64,000 bases of DNA from positions 1 to 64,000 of the forward strand of contig JAHHHW010000082.1 of the NCBI GenBank assembly GCA_019359115.1. Direction: 5' to 3'. Origin of the DNA: Pelatocladus maniniholoensis HA4357-MV3 (lineage in GTDB: Bacteria > Cyanobacteriota > Cyanobacteriia > Cyanobacteriales > Nostocaceae). The translations under genes and the position numbers were made by a program. Each line of letters starts with the position of its first letter. Position 1 is the first letter of the stretch. Below the pieces are notes generated by a model that worked only from the letters and a program-made list of their open reading frames with translations, did no database searches and was not told the origin of the DNA. Below are positions 37,066 through 47,580 of the stretch, piece by piece.

Positions 37066-40000
37066 ATGAACCGCCTTTTTCGAGTCATTGCGCTGCTGTT
37101 AGGTTTGTGGCTATTGTTGGAATTAGCCTCACGTCTGGTTGCGGAAATTCTTTGGTTTGATGAAGTTGGATATTTACAAGAATTTCTGTTGCGCTTACAG
37201 ACACAAGTAGGGTTGTGGGCGATCGCTTTTTTGATCTCAATTAGTTTTTTACTAGGGAATTTAGTTATAGCCAATCGTCTCAAGTACCGCTCTGGGAAGA
37301 TAAGAAGGCCGGAACGGGAGGAAGTGGGAAAATGGGGACACAGGGACGACGCAAGGAGTATAAATGAAAGATTCTCCGCGTCACCGCGTCTTTTTACCTC
37401 CGCATCTTCTCAAACGTCACCACGTCTTTCGATCTTCACGTCTTCTAATCTGAAGTTACACCTACTCCTCCCAGCAGTTTTAGGACTGAGTGTTTTAGCA
37501 GGATTGATTCTGATTTATTACACTCAGATAGCTTTTAACTTGTGGTTTGTCAATATCAAACTCTTCACTTTATCTTGGCAATTACCACCGCAATTAAAGT
37601 TATTTTTAGAACTTTTTGACTCCGCAGAAATACGACTGCCTGTTGTCAATACAGGTTTGTTGTTGGTTGTGGTGAGCGCAATTTTAATTAACCATCAGCT
37701 TTTGTTAAAAGCGATCGCCGTATTAATTAGCTTCCTATTAGCGTTTTTGCTATCAGCACGTTGGGTGGTGATTTTAAAGTACTTCCAACCTACAAGTTTT
37801 AACAGTCCAGACCCTCTTTTTAACCAAGATATTAGTTTTTATGTATTCTCCCTACCAATTTGGGAGTTATTAAAATTTTGGTTACTAGGACTTTTTTTAT
37901 ACGGTATTGTCTCTGTAGTATTAATTTATCTGCGTTCGTCTAATAGTTTGAGTGAGGGGTGGTTTCCAGGGTTTTCTGTACCGCAGCGACTTCATTTAAA
38001 CGCCTTGACGAGTTTGCTGATGCTGGTAATAGGCTTACATTATTGGTTGTTGCGCTACGAACTTTTGTATTCCAACCGTGGCTTTAATTTTGGCGCTAGC
38101 TACACAGAAGTCAAGGTACAGTTACCAATTTATACTGGGCTGAGTTTATTGGCGGTAGCGATCGCAATGTACTTACTGTGGCGAATATATGTTTTATCCA
38201 GACGTAAAAAAACCAGATTAAGACCAATTCCCTTTCCACGCCAACTAGTCTACTTGCTTGTATTGTACTTAGTAATAGCAGGGGTTTCTGGCGAAATTTT
38301 GCCCACAATTGTACAGCGCTTAGTTGTCCAGCCTAATGAATTAGCCCAGGAAAGACCTTATATTGCTCGTACTATTGCATTGACCCGCAAAGCATTTAAA
38401 TTAGATGCGATCAATGCAGAAACTTTTGATCCACGAGGTCAACTGACAGCAGCTGATTTAAGAGCTAATGATCAAACAATTGGTAATATCCGTTTGTGGG
38501 ATACCCGTCCTTTGTTACAAACAAATCGTCAGTTGCAACAAATCCGACCATATTACAAGTTTGCTGGTGCTGATATTGACCGCTATACATTATTGCGAAA
38601 CGTTCAAAATAAAACAACAGAATATCAACAAACCATTATCGCAGCAAGAGAACTAGATTATGGTGATGTTCCGGAGCAGGCGCAAACCTGGATAAATCAG
38701 CACTTAATTTATACTCATGGTTACGGTTTTACACTGAGTCCAGTAAATCTTGTTGGCCCCGGTGGATTACCCTATTACTACGTTAAAGATATTGGTGTTG
38801 AAGACACAGATAGTCAAGGGGCTTTACAAATCACCACAGAAGAAATTCGTGCCAGCATTCCCATTACTCAACCACGTATTTATTATGGGGAAATTACTAA
38901 TACTTACGTGATGACTGGGACAAAAACCCAAGAATTAGATTATCCCAGTGGTAACGAGAATGTCTATAACGTCTACGATGGGCAGGGTGGAATTTCTATT
39001 GGTGCGATGTGGCGACGATTGCTGTTTGCTGAATATCTCAAAGATTGGCAAATGCTACTGACGCGCAACTTTAATCCTCAAACCAAATTATTATTTCGCC
39101 GCAATATTCGCCAAAGAGTAGAAGCGATCGCGCCTTTTTTGCGTTTTGACAGCGATCCCTACTTAGTTGCTGCGGATGGAGGAGGGACAACTGTTACAGG
39201 TAAATCAACAAATCTTTACTGGATAATTGATGCTTACACCACAAGCGATCGCTATCCCTATTCTGATCCTGGTCAAAATCCATTTAATTACATTCGTAAT
39301 TCCGTCAAAGTTGTTGTTGATGCTTACAATGGCACAGTAGATTTCTATGTTGCAGATCCCACAGATCCAGTAATCACAACTCTGGGAAATATTTTTCCTC
39401 GGATGCTCAAACCTCTGGAAACTATACCAGCTGCACTTCGTAGTCATATTCGTTACCCAGGAGATTTTTTTAGCATTCAATCACAACGCCTGCTAACTTA
39501 TCACATGATTGATCCACAGGTGTTTTATAACCGAGAAGATTTATGGGAAATACCAACAGAAATTTATGGTAACGAACAGCAATCGGTAGAACCATACTAC
39601 CTGATCATGAAATTACCGCAAGCACAAAAGGAAGAATTTGTTTTACTGTTACCTTTTAAGCCCAATCAACGTGCAAATTTAATTGCTTGGTTAGCAGCGC
39701 GTTCTGATGGTCAGAACTACGGGAAATTATTATTATATGAATTTCCTAAACAATTATTAGTCTACGGAACTCAACAAATTGAAGCATTAATCAACCAAGA
39801 TCCTATAATTTCTCAAAAGATTACTCTATGGAATCGTGAAGGTTCAAAAGTAGTTCAAGGAAATCTTTTAGTAATTCCGATTGAACAATCTCTTTTATAT
39901 GTTGAACCCTTATATTTAGAAGCAGAACAAAATAGTTTGCCAACATTTGTAACAGTCATTGTTGCTTACGAAAATAAAATTGTGATGGCAGATACTTTAG

Positions 40001-40071
40001 AAAAAGCCTTTGCTGCAATCTTTCAGCCACAGCAACCAGCTTCGCCGACCATTATACGTCCTGTGGAGTGA
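37066..40071 (+). CDS. UPF0182 family membrane protein
   Basis: A 1001-residue protein with about seven transmembrane helices in the first 400 residues and a large extracytoplasmic domain after that (family features: [29 protein letters not shown]-like sequence, [33 protein letters not shown]). The function of the family is unknown. Residues about 80-126 ([20 protein letters not shown], then [19 protein letters not shown]) lie between helices 2 and 3 and look like translated CCGCGTCACCGCGTC-type repeat DNA rather than part of the conserved family. The gene is otherwise complete. Confidence 0.93.
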   Translation: MNRLFRVIALLLGLWLLLELASRLVAEILWFDEVGYLQEFLLRLQTQVGLWAIAFLISISFLLGNLVIANRLKYRSGKIRRPEREEVGKWGHRDDARSINERFSASPRLFTSASSQTSPRLSIFTSSNLKLHLLLPAVLGLSVLAGLILIYYTQIAFNLWFVNIKLFTLSWQLPPQLKLFLELFDSAEIRLPVVNTGLLLVVVSAILINHQLLLKAIAVLISFLLAFLLSARWVVILKYFQPTSFNSPDPLFNQDISFYVFSLPIWELLKFWLLGLFLYGIVSVVLIYLRSSNSLSEGWFPGFSVPQRLHLNALTSLLMLVIGLHYWLLRYELLYSNRGFNFGASYTEVKVQLPIYTGLSLLAVAIAMYLLWRIYVLSRRKKTRLRPIPFPRQLVYLLVLYLVIAGVSGEILPTIVQRLVVQPNELAQERPYIARTIALTRKAFKLDAINAETFDPRGQLTAADLRANDQTIGNIRLWDTRPLLQTNRQLQQIRPYYKFAGADIDRYTLLRNVQNKTTEYQQTIIAARELDYGDVPEQAQTWINQHLIYTHGYGFTLSPVNLVGPGGLPYYYVKDIGVEDTDSQGALQITTEEIRASIPITQPRIYYGEITNTYVMTGTKTQELDYPSGNENVYNVYDGQGGISIGAMWRRLLFAEYLKDWQMLLTRNFNPQTKLLFRRNIRQRVEAIAPFLRFDSDPYLVAADGGGTTVTGKSTNLYWIIDAYTTSDRYPYSDPGQNPFNYIRNSVKVVVDAYNGTVDFYVADPTDPVITTLGNIFPRMLKPLETIPAALRSHIRYPGDFFSIQSQRLLTYHMIDPQVFYNREDLWEIPTEIYGNEQQSVEPYYLIMKLPQAQKEEFVLLLPFKPNQRANLIAWLAARSDGQNYGKLLLYEFPKQLLVYGTQQIEALINQDPIISQKITLWNREGSKVVQGNLLVIPIEQSLLYVEPLYLEAEQNSLPTFVTVIVAYENKIVMADTLEKAFAAIFQPQQPASPTIIRPVE
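37300..37450. repeat. In-frame low-complexity insertion in the UPF0182 gene
   Basis: Repeats of the type CTCCGCGTCACCGCGTCTTT and TCACCACGTCTTTCGATCTTC, preceded by GGGACACAGGGACGACGC. It stays in frame and encodes a Ser/Arg-rich cytoplasmic or periplasmic loop. Confidence 0.7.
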
Positions 40072-40480
40072 GGATATAAAGCAATACGCTTGGTGTTAAG
40101 CCCACAATTTTTTGTACCAGACGCGTAGCAAGATCCCCCAGGGTAATTTCGCGTCTCTACACACCTTAAATTCATGAAGGTATGATCAGAGTGACAATAA
40201 ACACTTTAGAACTAGCATAGCAAAGTGATAACCAAGCCTAAAAATAAGCAATTCAACCAAGATAAGGATAAGAGTTCATGGTAGTGTGGGAGGATAACTG
40301 ACTACATTTTGAGGGAATGAGTTGTTGCAAAGAGGGCGATCGCTCGTAGTATATAGTTTGTATAGCCACCTTGTTATACCAATTTTATTAGCTATATTTA
40401 GAACTTTTACATTCTGTGCAAGCTCACAAAAAATTGATTGATATTACTGATATTTTAGTTTGATGCTGAGGAATTAAAAA
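40072..40480. other. Intergenic region with a decayed palindrome
   Basis: 409 bases. At 40114-40160 there is a diverged GTAGAGACG-family element: the right arm CGCGTCTCTAC is intact, the left arm (GTACCAGACGCG) is degraded, and the loop is longer. No gene is seen. It should hold the thioredoxin promoter. Confidence 0.6.
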
Positions 40481-40813
40481 ATGTCTACTAAAACTGATAT
40501 AGTTGCTTACATTCAAGAAACTGAATTTGATGCTCTTTTAGGTGAACAAAAAGTTGTTGTTGTTGACTTTACTGCTACTTGGTGCGGCCCGTGTCGTCTT
40601 GTTAGTCCGTTAATGGATCAACTTGCACAGGAATACAAAGATCGCATCAAAGTCGTTAAGGTAGACGTGGATAATAACAAGCCGATGTTCAAAAAATTCG
40701 GTCTTCGCAGCATTCCAGCAGTTTTAATTTTCAAAGATGGTGAGTTAGCACAAACAATCGTAGGAGTATCCCCTTACGAGCAATTTAGCAATGCTGTTGA
40801 CAAGCTTGTTTAG
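40481..40813 (+). CDS. trxA: Thioredoxin
   Basis: A 110-residue single-domain thioredoxin. The redox motif WCGPC has Cys35 and Cys38, and the cis-proline region is RSIPAVLIFKDG. It reduces disulfides in target enzymes using electrons from thioredoxin reductase. A Shine-Dalgarno GAGG lies upstream of the ATG. It is the m-type size class; which trx paralogue it represents cannot be told from this window. Confidence 0.95.
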   Translation: MSTKTDIVAYIQETEFDALLGEQKVVVVDFTATWCGPCRLVSPLMDQLAQEYKDRIKVVKVDVDNNKPMFKKFGLRSIPAVLIFKDGELAQTIVGVSPYEQFSNAVDKLV

Positions 40814-40903
40814 TTTGTTGAAAGGTAGCAGTAATACAAGTTTTGGAAATGGCGCGATCGCACAATTGAAGTAATGATGCACGCATTGCGATCGCACAAA
40901 ATA

Positions 40904-40940
40904 AACCCCAAAGTATAAGTACTTTGAGGGTTAGATTTTA
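40904..40940 (+). terminator. Thioredoxin gene terminator
   Basis: AACCCCAAAGTA (40904-40915) pairs with TACTTTGAGGGTT (40920-40932, one bulged base) around a 4-nt loop, then a T-rich stretch (AGATTTTATATT). Confidence 0.75.
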
Positions 40941-41101
40941 TATTCAGGGTCTTTATATAAGCTGACCCCGTTTTGTTACAAAAAGTAAATTGCTATTTAG
41001 ATTCCCATCAAATTAGTTAAAATTTGTAATATTTAATATTTTCTTAAGCTTTTGAATTTAATATTTTCTTTAGATTGTTCACGATAACCGACACAAACAT
41101 A

Positions 41102-41126
41102 CCCCGGTTCTCAACCGGGGCTTTTG
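41102..41126 (+). terminator. Terminator/attenuator-like hairpin before a small gene
   Basis: CCCCGGTT (41102-41109) pairs with AACCGGGG (41113-41120), followed by CTTTTG. It lies just 55 bases upstream of the GTG start of the next gene, so it is either the end of an upstream transcript or an attenuator. Confidence 0.7.
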
Positions 41127-41179
41127 TCAATGTCAGCTATTGTAGTTTTGCTGTAAGCTGTCGCAACGGGGTAAGTGCT

Positions 41180-41401
41180 GTGAACGCATCAACATTACGT
41201 CAACTTTGGTCTTTGATTGAAGACACTCACACCAATATTCTTTTGGAAGTCAACGACGCGGAACTGATTCAACAGTTGCTAAGGCGACTGGAAAACCAAA
41301 AACTAATCAGCAGTGAAGAAATGAAAGTCATCCGTGCCTATATTAGCTCTAGGCTACCGCTAATTCGGGATCTTGCCATGTTACGCAGAGGTTGTACTTG
41401 A
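41180..41401 (+). CDS. Small conserved hypothetical protein
   Basis: 73 residues from a GTG start (VNASTLRQLWSLIEDTHTNI), all helical by appearance (DAELIQQLLRRLENQKLISSEEMKVIRAYISSRLPLIRDLAM). I choose this start because the region upstream in the same frame contains a terminator-like hairpin and reads poorly. A GGGG-type ribosome binding site is present. I believe this is a widespread cyanobacterial family without an assigned role. It converges with the PBP2 gene, with a gap of about 40 bases. Confidence 0.7.
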   Translation: MNASTLRQLWSLIEDTHTNILLEVNDAELIQQLLRRLENQKLISSEEMKVIRAYISSRLPLIRDLAMLRRGCT

Positions 41402-41440
41402 GTAGTTCTTGGTCATTGTTACAAACGAATGACAAATAAC

Positions 41441-43273
41441 TCAATCTCCCGAACTTTGAGTTTGAGGAACAGATTCTGATTTAACATATTTGCCTGGGTA
41501 CTTTTTCTGGAAGTATGCTTCCAGCACTTGCAAGACCATCGGGCCACAAATGGTACCACCATGATCGCCTGAGTTTTCACCAAAAGCTACAACTACAATT
41601 TCCGGTTTGTTGTAGGGCGCATAAGCACCAAACCAAGTATGATTGGGACGACCAACACCTGCTTCTGCTGTACCACTTTTTCCAGATGCAGGCGCTATTG
41701 ATGGTACGTTCAAAAGCTTACCTGTACCTTCGGTAATTACCTTTCGCAACCCATCACGCAGCACAGCGATAGTGGAAGGTTTCATGTTCAAGGATGAACC
41801 CCAGCTTTTTGCTTGTTCATGGTCTTTTAGCAAATGCGGCTTAACGCGGAAACCGCCATTAGCAGGTACAGAGAACATAATAGCCGATTGTAGAGGTGTG
41901 ACTTGCAAAGCACCTTGACCAATTGACATATTGATGGTATCGCCTACAGTCCACGGAGTTTTCCAAACTTTTTGTTTCCAGGTTTCATCAGGAACTAAAC
42001 CTCTAGATTCTTCTGAGGTGAACTCAAAGCCAGTTTTTTGACCCAATCCGTATTTGCGAGTCCATTCTATCAGAGTGGGACCACCGACTTTTCTGCCAAC
42101 TTGATAGAAAAAGGTATCACTACTCATAGCGATCGCCCTTGGAAATCCTAACGATCCAAAGCCAGCGTGGTTCCACTCGCCAAAAGTTACACCACCAACA
42201 CTCAGAGAACCGTAGGTTGGTAAAATTGTATCAGGAGAAAATTTGCCTGATTCCAGTCCTGCCGTTGTAGTAATAATTTTGAAGGTACTGGCAGGTGGAA
42301 AGGCGCTCAGGGCGCGGTTAACTAGAGGATGGGCTTGATTTTGTAGGCTTTCCCAATCCTTTTGGCTGAGTTTTTGTTTAGAGAATATATTCGGGTCGAA
42401 ACCGGGGTGAGACACCATCGCTAAAATGGCGCCATTGTTGGGGTCGAGTGCGACAATTGCTCCTTTGCGATCGCCTAAAGCTTTATCAGCTGCTAATTGC
42501 ACATTTAAATCAATAGTCAAGTGTAAATCATTACCAGCTTTGGCTTGTTTCTCTCCTAAAACCTTCTGCGGATGTCCAGCTCTGTCTACCTCTACTTGCT
42601 GACCGCCCCACTCACCCCGCAGTGTTTTCTCGTAAGCTTTTTCTATCCCCATCTGACCGATGACATCTCCGAGTCTGTAACCGTCCTTCTTCTTTTTCTT
42701 CAATTGTTCAGAGGTTAATTCGCGAGTATATCCTAGTACATGAGCTAGCTCTTTCCCGTGTGGATAATAGCGCACTGCTTCCGTATGAATCTCTACTTCA
42801 GAAAGTTCGTTTTCGTACTCTTTTAAAGCTGTATTTTCCGCATAATTGAGGTCACGGCTAATCCGTACGAGATTTGTAGAACCGGGACCAGCTTCTTCCA
42901 GTTTTTGTTCAATATCTTCTAGAGGAATTTTGAGAATTTGCGATAGACGTGGGCCAACAACAGACCAAGAAGGTTTAGTGTGAGCCATTGGTAATAAATA
43001 CACAGAATGAGGATAGCGAGTTGTAGCTAGCAACTTACCATTGCGGTCAAAAATATTACCTCTTTCTGGCTGTTTGTCAATCATGCGAATTCGGTTTGCT
43101 TCGGCTCTTTCACGAAATTTTGCTCCTTCCTTAATTTGGAGATACGCCAAACGAGCTTCAATTCCAGCCGCAGTTAACAAAGTAAATATGATTAAAAATA
43201 TAGACTGATAGCCGCGTCCAACGGTACGCGTATCTTTTTTAATAGCAATGCGAGATGATTGTAATAAAGACAT
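41441..43273 (-). CDS. mrdA: Penicillin-binding protein 2
   Basis: A class B peptidoglycan transpeptidase for cell elongation. One N-terminal transmembrane helix (YQSIFLIIFTLLTAAGIEARL), the dimerisation domain (RGNIFDRNGKLLA), then the transpeptidase with SxxK in PPASTFKI, SxN-like SSDTF and KSG in SGKSGTAEAG. I use ATG at 43273 (MSLLQSSR); a start seven codons earlier is possible but adds nothing. It usually works with RodA and MreBCD, which are not in the window. C-terminus ends near a heptad-free boundary with the small convergent gene. Confidence 0.95.
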   Translation of the reverse strand: MSLLQSSRIAIKKDTRTVGRGYQSIFLIIFTLLTAAGIEARLAYLQIKEGAKFRERAEANRIRMIDKQPERGNIFDRNGKLLATTRYPHSVYLLPMAHTKPSWSVVGPRLSQILKIPLEDIEQKLEEAGPGSTNLVRISRDLNYAENTALKEYENELSEVEIHTEAVRYYPHGKELAHVLGYTRELTSEQLKKKKKDGYRLGDVIGQMGIEKAYEKTLRGEWGGQQVEVDRAGHPQKVLGEKQAKAGNDLHLTIDLNVQLAADKALGDRKGAIVALDPNNGAILAMVSHPGFDPNIFSKQKLSQKDWESLQNQAHPLVNRALSAFPPASTFKIITTTAGLESGKFSPDTILPTYGSLSVGGVTFGEWNHAGFGSLGFPRAIAMSSDTFFYQVGRKVGGPTLIEWTRKYGLGQKTGFEFTSEESRGLVPDETWKQKVWKTPWTVGDTINMSIGQGALQVTPLQSAIMFSVPANGGFRVKPHLLKDHEQAKSWGSSLNMKPSTIAVLRDGLRKVITEGTGKLLNVPSIAPASGKSGTAEAGVGRPNHTWFGAYAPYNKPEIVVVAFGENSGDHGGTICGPMVLQVLEAYFQKKYPGKYVKSESVPQTQSSGD

Positions 43274-43429
43274 ATAGAGAAAAATCAATTCCAAGATTAT
43301 GATTATATGTATATAATAATACTCGCTTATGGACAGGGATTTGGTGGCAAATAATCTAAAAAGTATATCTCTTATAAACTTTTTCTAAAGGGATTGGGGT
43401 TCGGTTATTCTCCGCTTGTCTTCACGTCT

Positions 43430-43485
43430 CCCTACTCCCTGCTCCCTGCTCCCTAGTCCTCGTTCCCTAATCCCCAATACTTTTA
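43430..43485. repeat. CTCCCTG/CCCTACT-type heptad repeats
   Basis: Tandem seven-base units (CTCCCTA, CTCCCTG) and AATCCCCAATAC lie directly upstream of the potA gene. Same class as the blocks near hemA. Confidence 0.8.
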
Positions 43486-43534
43486 TCAAATAAGGACTAT
43501 GGCTCATAGTGTGACGCCAAACCAAGAGGAAATA

Positions 43535-44626
43535 ATGGCTTTTGAGTCCCTTGATGTTGAACTGCGTAATGTTTTTAAGTTTTTTAACCAAGAGCCAGCA
43601 GTGCATGGAATAGACTTGGATGTTAAACAAGGGGAATTCTTTAGTATTCTCGGCCCATCTGGTTGTGGTAAAACAACCATGTTACGTTTAATAGCAGGAT
43701 TTGAAAGAGCTGATGCTGGTAAAGTTTTGATCCAGGGTCAGTCTATGACCAATGTTCCTCCCTATCGCCGACCAGTTAATACTGTATTTCAAAGTTATGC
43801 TTTGTTTAACCACTTGAATGTCTGGGATAACATCGCCTTTGGATTACGATTAAAAAAATTACGTAAAGCCGAAATCGAAACAAGAGTAAAAGAAGTTTTA
43901 ATACTAGTAAAAATGGAAGGTTTGCGATCGCGCTTTCCTAGTCAACTTTCTGGTGGTCAACAACAACGTGTAGCATTAGCGCGGGCATTAGTCAACCGTC
44001 CAGCAGTGTTGCTATTGGATGAACCATTAGGAGCGTTAGATTTAAAACTGCGTAAACAAATGCAGGTAGAACTATCGAATTTACACAAACAACTGGGCTT
44101 GACTTTTATTATGGTGACACATGATCAAGAAGAAGCCTTATCCTTGAGCGATCGCATTGCCGTAATGAATCATGGCAAAATAGAGCAAATTGGTACACCC
44201 AACGAAATTTACGAAAATCCCCGCACAGCATTTGTTGCAGATTTTATTGGTGATGCAAATTTATTTGCAGGCGAAATTACAGAAGTAAATACATCCACTG
44301 TAGAAGTGGTAACAAAAACAGGATTAAAAATTACAGTTTCTCGTTTTGTTGATACACCTGCTGAATTATTACAAGCGGTAGTAGTAAGTGTGCGTCCAGA
44401 AAAAATTCAGCTTTCACTTTATCAACCCAGTGTCCAAGCTAACTGCTTTGAAGGGCGACTAGTGAACATTATGTATTTAGGAACTCACATTAATTATGTC
44501 GTTGAATTAAAAAAAGGTGTGTGTATTACCGTCATGCAACCTAACACCTTTGGCAGCTTACCAAATCCTGATATCCCCATCTATGCGTGGTGGACAGAAA
44601 ATGATTGTTTAGTGATTGGTCAATAG
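43535..44626 (+). CDS. potA: Polyamine ABC transporter ATP-binding protein
   Basis: About 363 residues from the preferred ATG at 43535 ([19 protein letters not shown]), chosen because GAGGAA lies 7-9 bases upstream; an ATG at 43499 is also open. Walker [10 protein letters not shown], signature [15 protein letters not shown], Walker [15 protein letters not shown]-loop VTHDQEEA, then a C-terminal TOBE domain. PotA energises spermidine/putrescine import. The spacing to potD is only 3 bases, so this is an operon. Confidence 0.93.
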   Translation: MAFESLDVELRNVFKFFNQEPAVHGIDLDVKQGEFFSILGPSGCGKTTMLRLIAGFERADAGKVLIQGQSMTNVPPYRRPVNTVFQSYALFNHLNVWDNIAFGLRLKKLRKAEIETRVKEVLILVKMEGLRSRFPSQLSGGQQQRVALARALVNRPAVLLLDEPLGALDLKLRKQMQVELSNLHKQLGLTFIMVTHDQEEALSLSDRIAVMNHGKIEQIGTPNEIYENPRTAFVADFIGDANLFAGEITEVNTSTVEVVTKTGLKITVSRFVDTPAELLQAVVVSVRPEKIQLSLYQPSVQANCFEGRLVNIMYLGTHINYVVELKKGVCITVMQPNTFGSLPNPDIPIYAWWTENDCLVIGQ

Positions 44627-44629
44627 TTA

Positions 44630-45715
44630 ATGACTAAAAGACGGCTATTTTTAAAACATTTAGCATTCCTTTCTAGCTTATGTTTAACTAGTTGTGGTTG
44701 GAGACTCGCTGAGGTGCGAGCTAACTCTAATAATAAAGGTTTCCGCGATCAATTGGATATCTATACTTGGACACAATATGTAGATCAAGAATTATTTAAA
44801 ACTTTCAATTCTGAAACTGGTATCAAAGTATTTACAGATGTGTATGATTCTAACGAAGTCATGCTCAATAAATTACAAGCAGCTGGTGGCGGAACTTATA
44901 GTGTAATTTACCCTTCTGATTACATGGTGCAAAAAATGGCAGATAAGGGTTTATTAATCGAACTAAATCATCAACGCTTGATTGGCTTAGATAATTTATT
45001 TACCCGCTTTAAAAATCCTAGCTATGACCCCAACAATCGCTACAGCATAGCATTCAATTGGGGAACAACAGGTTTAATTTATAATTCAGAAATTCTCAAA
45101 AATCCACCTGAAGATTGGGACTATCTTTGGCAAAATCAACAGCAACTCAACAAAAAAATCACTTTGTTAAACGACGTTAGGGAAGTGATGGGGGGTGTGT
45201 TGAAGATGCTGGGGTATTCTTATAATTCTAAAAATGAAAGTGAAATTAAACAAGCTTATGAAAAATTGCAAATTCTCAAACCTGCGATCGCAGCCTTTGA
45301 TACAGATGCTTGGCGCAATCAAATCTTGGCGGGAGATTTATTATTATCAATGTGTTATTCATCAGATGCGGTGAAAATTACTCAAGAAAATCCTAAATTT
45401 AAATATGTGGTTCCCAAAAGTGGTTCTTCACTCTGGACAGATACAATAGTAATTCCAACTACAGCTCCCAATATTGATGCAGCTTATGCTTGGATAAATT
45501 TTATTTTTCAACCCGAAGTAGCAGCACGAATTAGCCAACGTCTTTGGGTGACGACATCGAGTCAAGCAGCTTTTGAGTTATTACCAAAAAAAATCAAAAA
45601 TGATCCTAATATATTTCCTCCAGAGTCAATACTAGAAAAGTGTGAACGCATTACACCTCTGGGAAAACTTGAAGAAGTATATGATCGCTATTGGACTGCA
45701 TTAACTAGTGCGTAA
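44630..45715 (+). CDS. potD: Polyamine ABC transporter substrate-binding lipoprotein
   Basis: 361 residues. The N-terminus has a twin-Arg/Lys start and a lipobox (LCLTSCGW, Cys near 22), so the mature protein is membrane anchored in the periplasm. The PotD/PotF family pattern is seen in LDIYTWTQYVDQELFKTFNSETGIKV, YPSDYMVQKMADKGLLIEL and NWGTTGLIYNS. It binds spermidine or putrescine. Located between potA and potB in one operon. Confidence 0.93.
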   Translation: MTKRRLFLKHLAFLSSLCLTSCGWRLAEVRANSNNKGFRDQLDIYTWTQYVDQELFKTFNSETGIKVFTDVYDSNEVMLNKLQAAGGGTYSVIYPSDYMVQKMADKGLLIELNHQRLIGLDNLFTRFKNPSYDPNNRYSIAFNWGTTGLIYNSEILKNPPEDWDYLWQNQQQLNKKITLLNDVREVMGGVLKMLGYSYNSKNESEIKQAYEKLQILKPAIAAFDTDAWRNQILAGDLLLSMCYSSDAVKITQENPKFKYVVPKSGSSLWTDTIVIPTTAPNIDAAYAWINFIFQPEVAARISQRLWVTTSSQAAFELLPKKIKNDPNIFPPESILEKCERITPLGKLEEVYDRYWTALTSA

Positions 45716-45755
45716 ATTCAGAATTTATAATTTATAAATTTATAAATTTATAACC

Positions 45756-46673
45756 GTGTCTACTCAAATTCCTTCTTCTCAAATTGATTCCACAGGTGAT
45801 GAACTTACCCCAGTTCCGAAATGGCGTCCAAATTTAAACTGGTTGCAACCTTTTGCATTACTCGCACCCTCTGGAATTTGGTTATTGCTCCTGCTAGTAT
45901 TGCCAACGTTGTTGATTTTAGAATTAAGTTTAGTACCTGGAATTCGACCAGGTGATTTAGTTATTCCTAGTGGTTTTGATAACTATATTCGACTGTTTGA
46001 TCCTTTGTATCTGCGAGTGATTAGGCGATCGCTATCTTTTGCAATTGGAACTACAGTTATATGTTTGATCTTGGGTTTTCCTGTCGCTTATTGGATCGCG
46101 CAGATCGTACCAAAGCGCTGGCGAAATTTGCTTTTAATCGGTTTTATTTTACCCTTATGGACTTCTTCTTTACTTCGTACTTACGCTTGGATTGCGATTT
46201 TACGTCCCACAGGTTTATTAAACACAGTATTAAATAGTGTAGGCTTACCGACTGTAGATTTGCTTAACCGCAGTCCTGCTGTCTTAATTGGTATGACTTA
46301 CAGTTTATTACCCTACATGGTGTTAATTTTATACGCATCTCTAGAAAAATTAGACAAACGTTTTTTAGAAGCAGCAGCTGACTTGGGTGCAAATCCTGTA
46401 GAAACTTTTTGGAAAGTTACCGTACCCCAAACTCTCACTGGTATAGCAGCAGCTTCTTTTTTAGTATTCATTACTGCTTTAGGAGATTTTATCAACCCAG
46501 AATTACTAGGTGGTGCTTCCAGTAGCACAGCAGCACGACTAGTTTACAACCAGTTCCTTGGCGCTACCCAAAATTGGGGATTTGGTTCAGCTTTGAGTAT
46601 GGTGTTAATTTTGGCTGTAAGTATTGCGATCGCACTGCTAATAAAATTTGGCGATATCACACCCAAAAAGTGA
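45756..46673 (+). CDS. potB: Polyamine ABC transporter permease
   Basis: 305 residues with six transmembrane helices and the EAA-type motif (EAAADLGANPVETFWKVTVPQTL) that contacts PotA. It starts at GTG 45756 (MSTQIPSSQID). The N-terminal 30 residues are cytoplasmic. A second permease, PotC, would be expected to follow in this operon but is absent; after the stop come only repeats and then a gene on the other strand. Confidence 0.93.
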   Translation: MSTQIPSSQIDSTGDELTPVPKWRPNLNWLQPFALLAPSGIWLLLLLVLPTLLILELSLVPGIRPGDLVIPSGFDNYIRLFDPLYLRVIRRSLSFAIGTTVICLILGFPVAYWIAQIVPKRWRNLLLIGFILPLWTSSLLRTYAWIAILRPTGLLNTVLNSVGLPTVDLLNRSPAVLIGMTYSLLPYMVLILYASLEKLDKRFLEAAADLGANPVETFWKVTVPQTLTGIAAASFLVFITALGDFINPELLGGASSSTAARLVYNQFLGATQNWGFGSALSMVLILAVSIAIALLIKFGDITPKK

Positions 46674-46782
46674 GGGGGAGACAAAACAATTAAAAATTAA
46701 AAATTGAGAAGAACGGTAGGAGAGACAAACTAGACAAGGGAGATGGGGAGAACAACAAATGACAAATGACCATTGACAATTA

Positions 46783-47220
46783 CTAATTTTTCTGTTGGGA
46801 AATTGAAAGGGTATATGTATGTTCTCCATCGACTAGTTCCCCAACGTACAAAACGTATTTACCAGCTTGCCAAAAACCGGAAATTTCTGGTTTGTCTCCA
46901 GAATAATTATCTGGTAAAACACAAAAACGTCCACCAGGCCCTTCGACTAACAAAGTTGGTTTACCGTCGCTTGTGACTGCAAGTTTTAAGTAAGGTATTG
47001 GTTTTGTAACTTCAATAACTTGATTGGGTGTAGCAGCAATGTTACCGCAATCACTGGGTTTTGAACCGCCAGACTTACCATTTAGAACCATTGGATCTGG
47101 TTGGAAATCAGGATTAATAGTCACCATATCTGCCATTACAGATTTAGCATTACTGAGTAGCAAACTTGCTGTTAATGCTAGAACAGATGACAAAATATTC
47201 AATAATTTATACGTGTTCAT
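46783..47220 (-). CDS. Secreted hypothetical protein
   Basis: About 145 residues. The N-terminal signal peptide (LLNILSSVLALTASLLLSNAKSVMA) is clear, and I take the start at 47220 (MNTYKLLN) because it places the signal correctly. The mature part has a beta-rich look with two Cys (SDCGNI, RFCVLP) that could form a disulfide. It ends in QAGKYVLYVGELVDGEHTYTLSISQ, similar to pre-peptidase C-terminal-like beta domains, but I do not assign a family. Confidence 0.7.
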   Translation of the reverse strand: MNTYKLLNILSSVLALTASLLLSNAKSVMADMVTINPDFQPDPMVLNGKSGGSKPSDCGNIAATPNQVIEVTKPIPYLKLAVTSDGKPTLLVEGPGGRFCVLPDNYSGDKPEISGFWQAGKYVLYVGELVDGEHTYTLSISQQKN

Positions 47221-47253
47221 AATTGATGATGTTATTTGCTCATGACTAATCAA

Positions 47254-47580
47254 GAGCGATATTCATACATAATATTCTGAATTTATAGACGACCGCAAAT
47301 TCACTTTTGTTCCGAAAGAATATTGGTATAATTTTTCATTAATTACTTAAATCCAAGTAGCTGAAAAAGATATACTATGACGTTACAGCAAGCCCTAATT
47401 AAATAATTAACGATTAAGTACAAAGGTTAAATAGTATAAGCTTTTTAACTTTTGCCTACTGTCATTGGCGATCGCCTTCTGATCGAGCAATAACATTCGC
47501 TAAAATCACTAAGACAACAGTTAATGATCAGATATATTTGGGGTTTAGTTGAATTAGTTTACTAGCTGAGGTCAAAAAAT
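47254..47580. other. Intergenic region
   Basis: 327 bases between divergent genes, AT-rich, with one HIP1-like site near 47467. No gene or structured element recognised. Confidence 0.5.
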
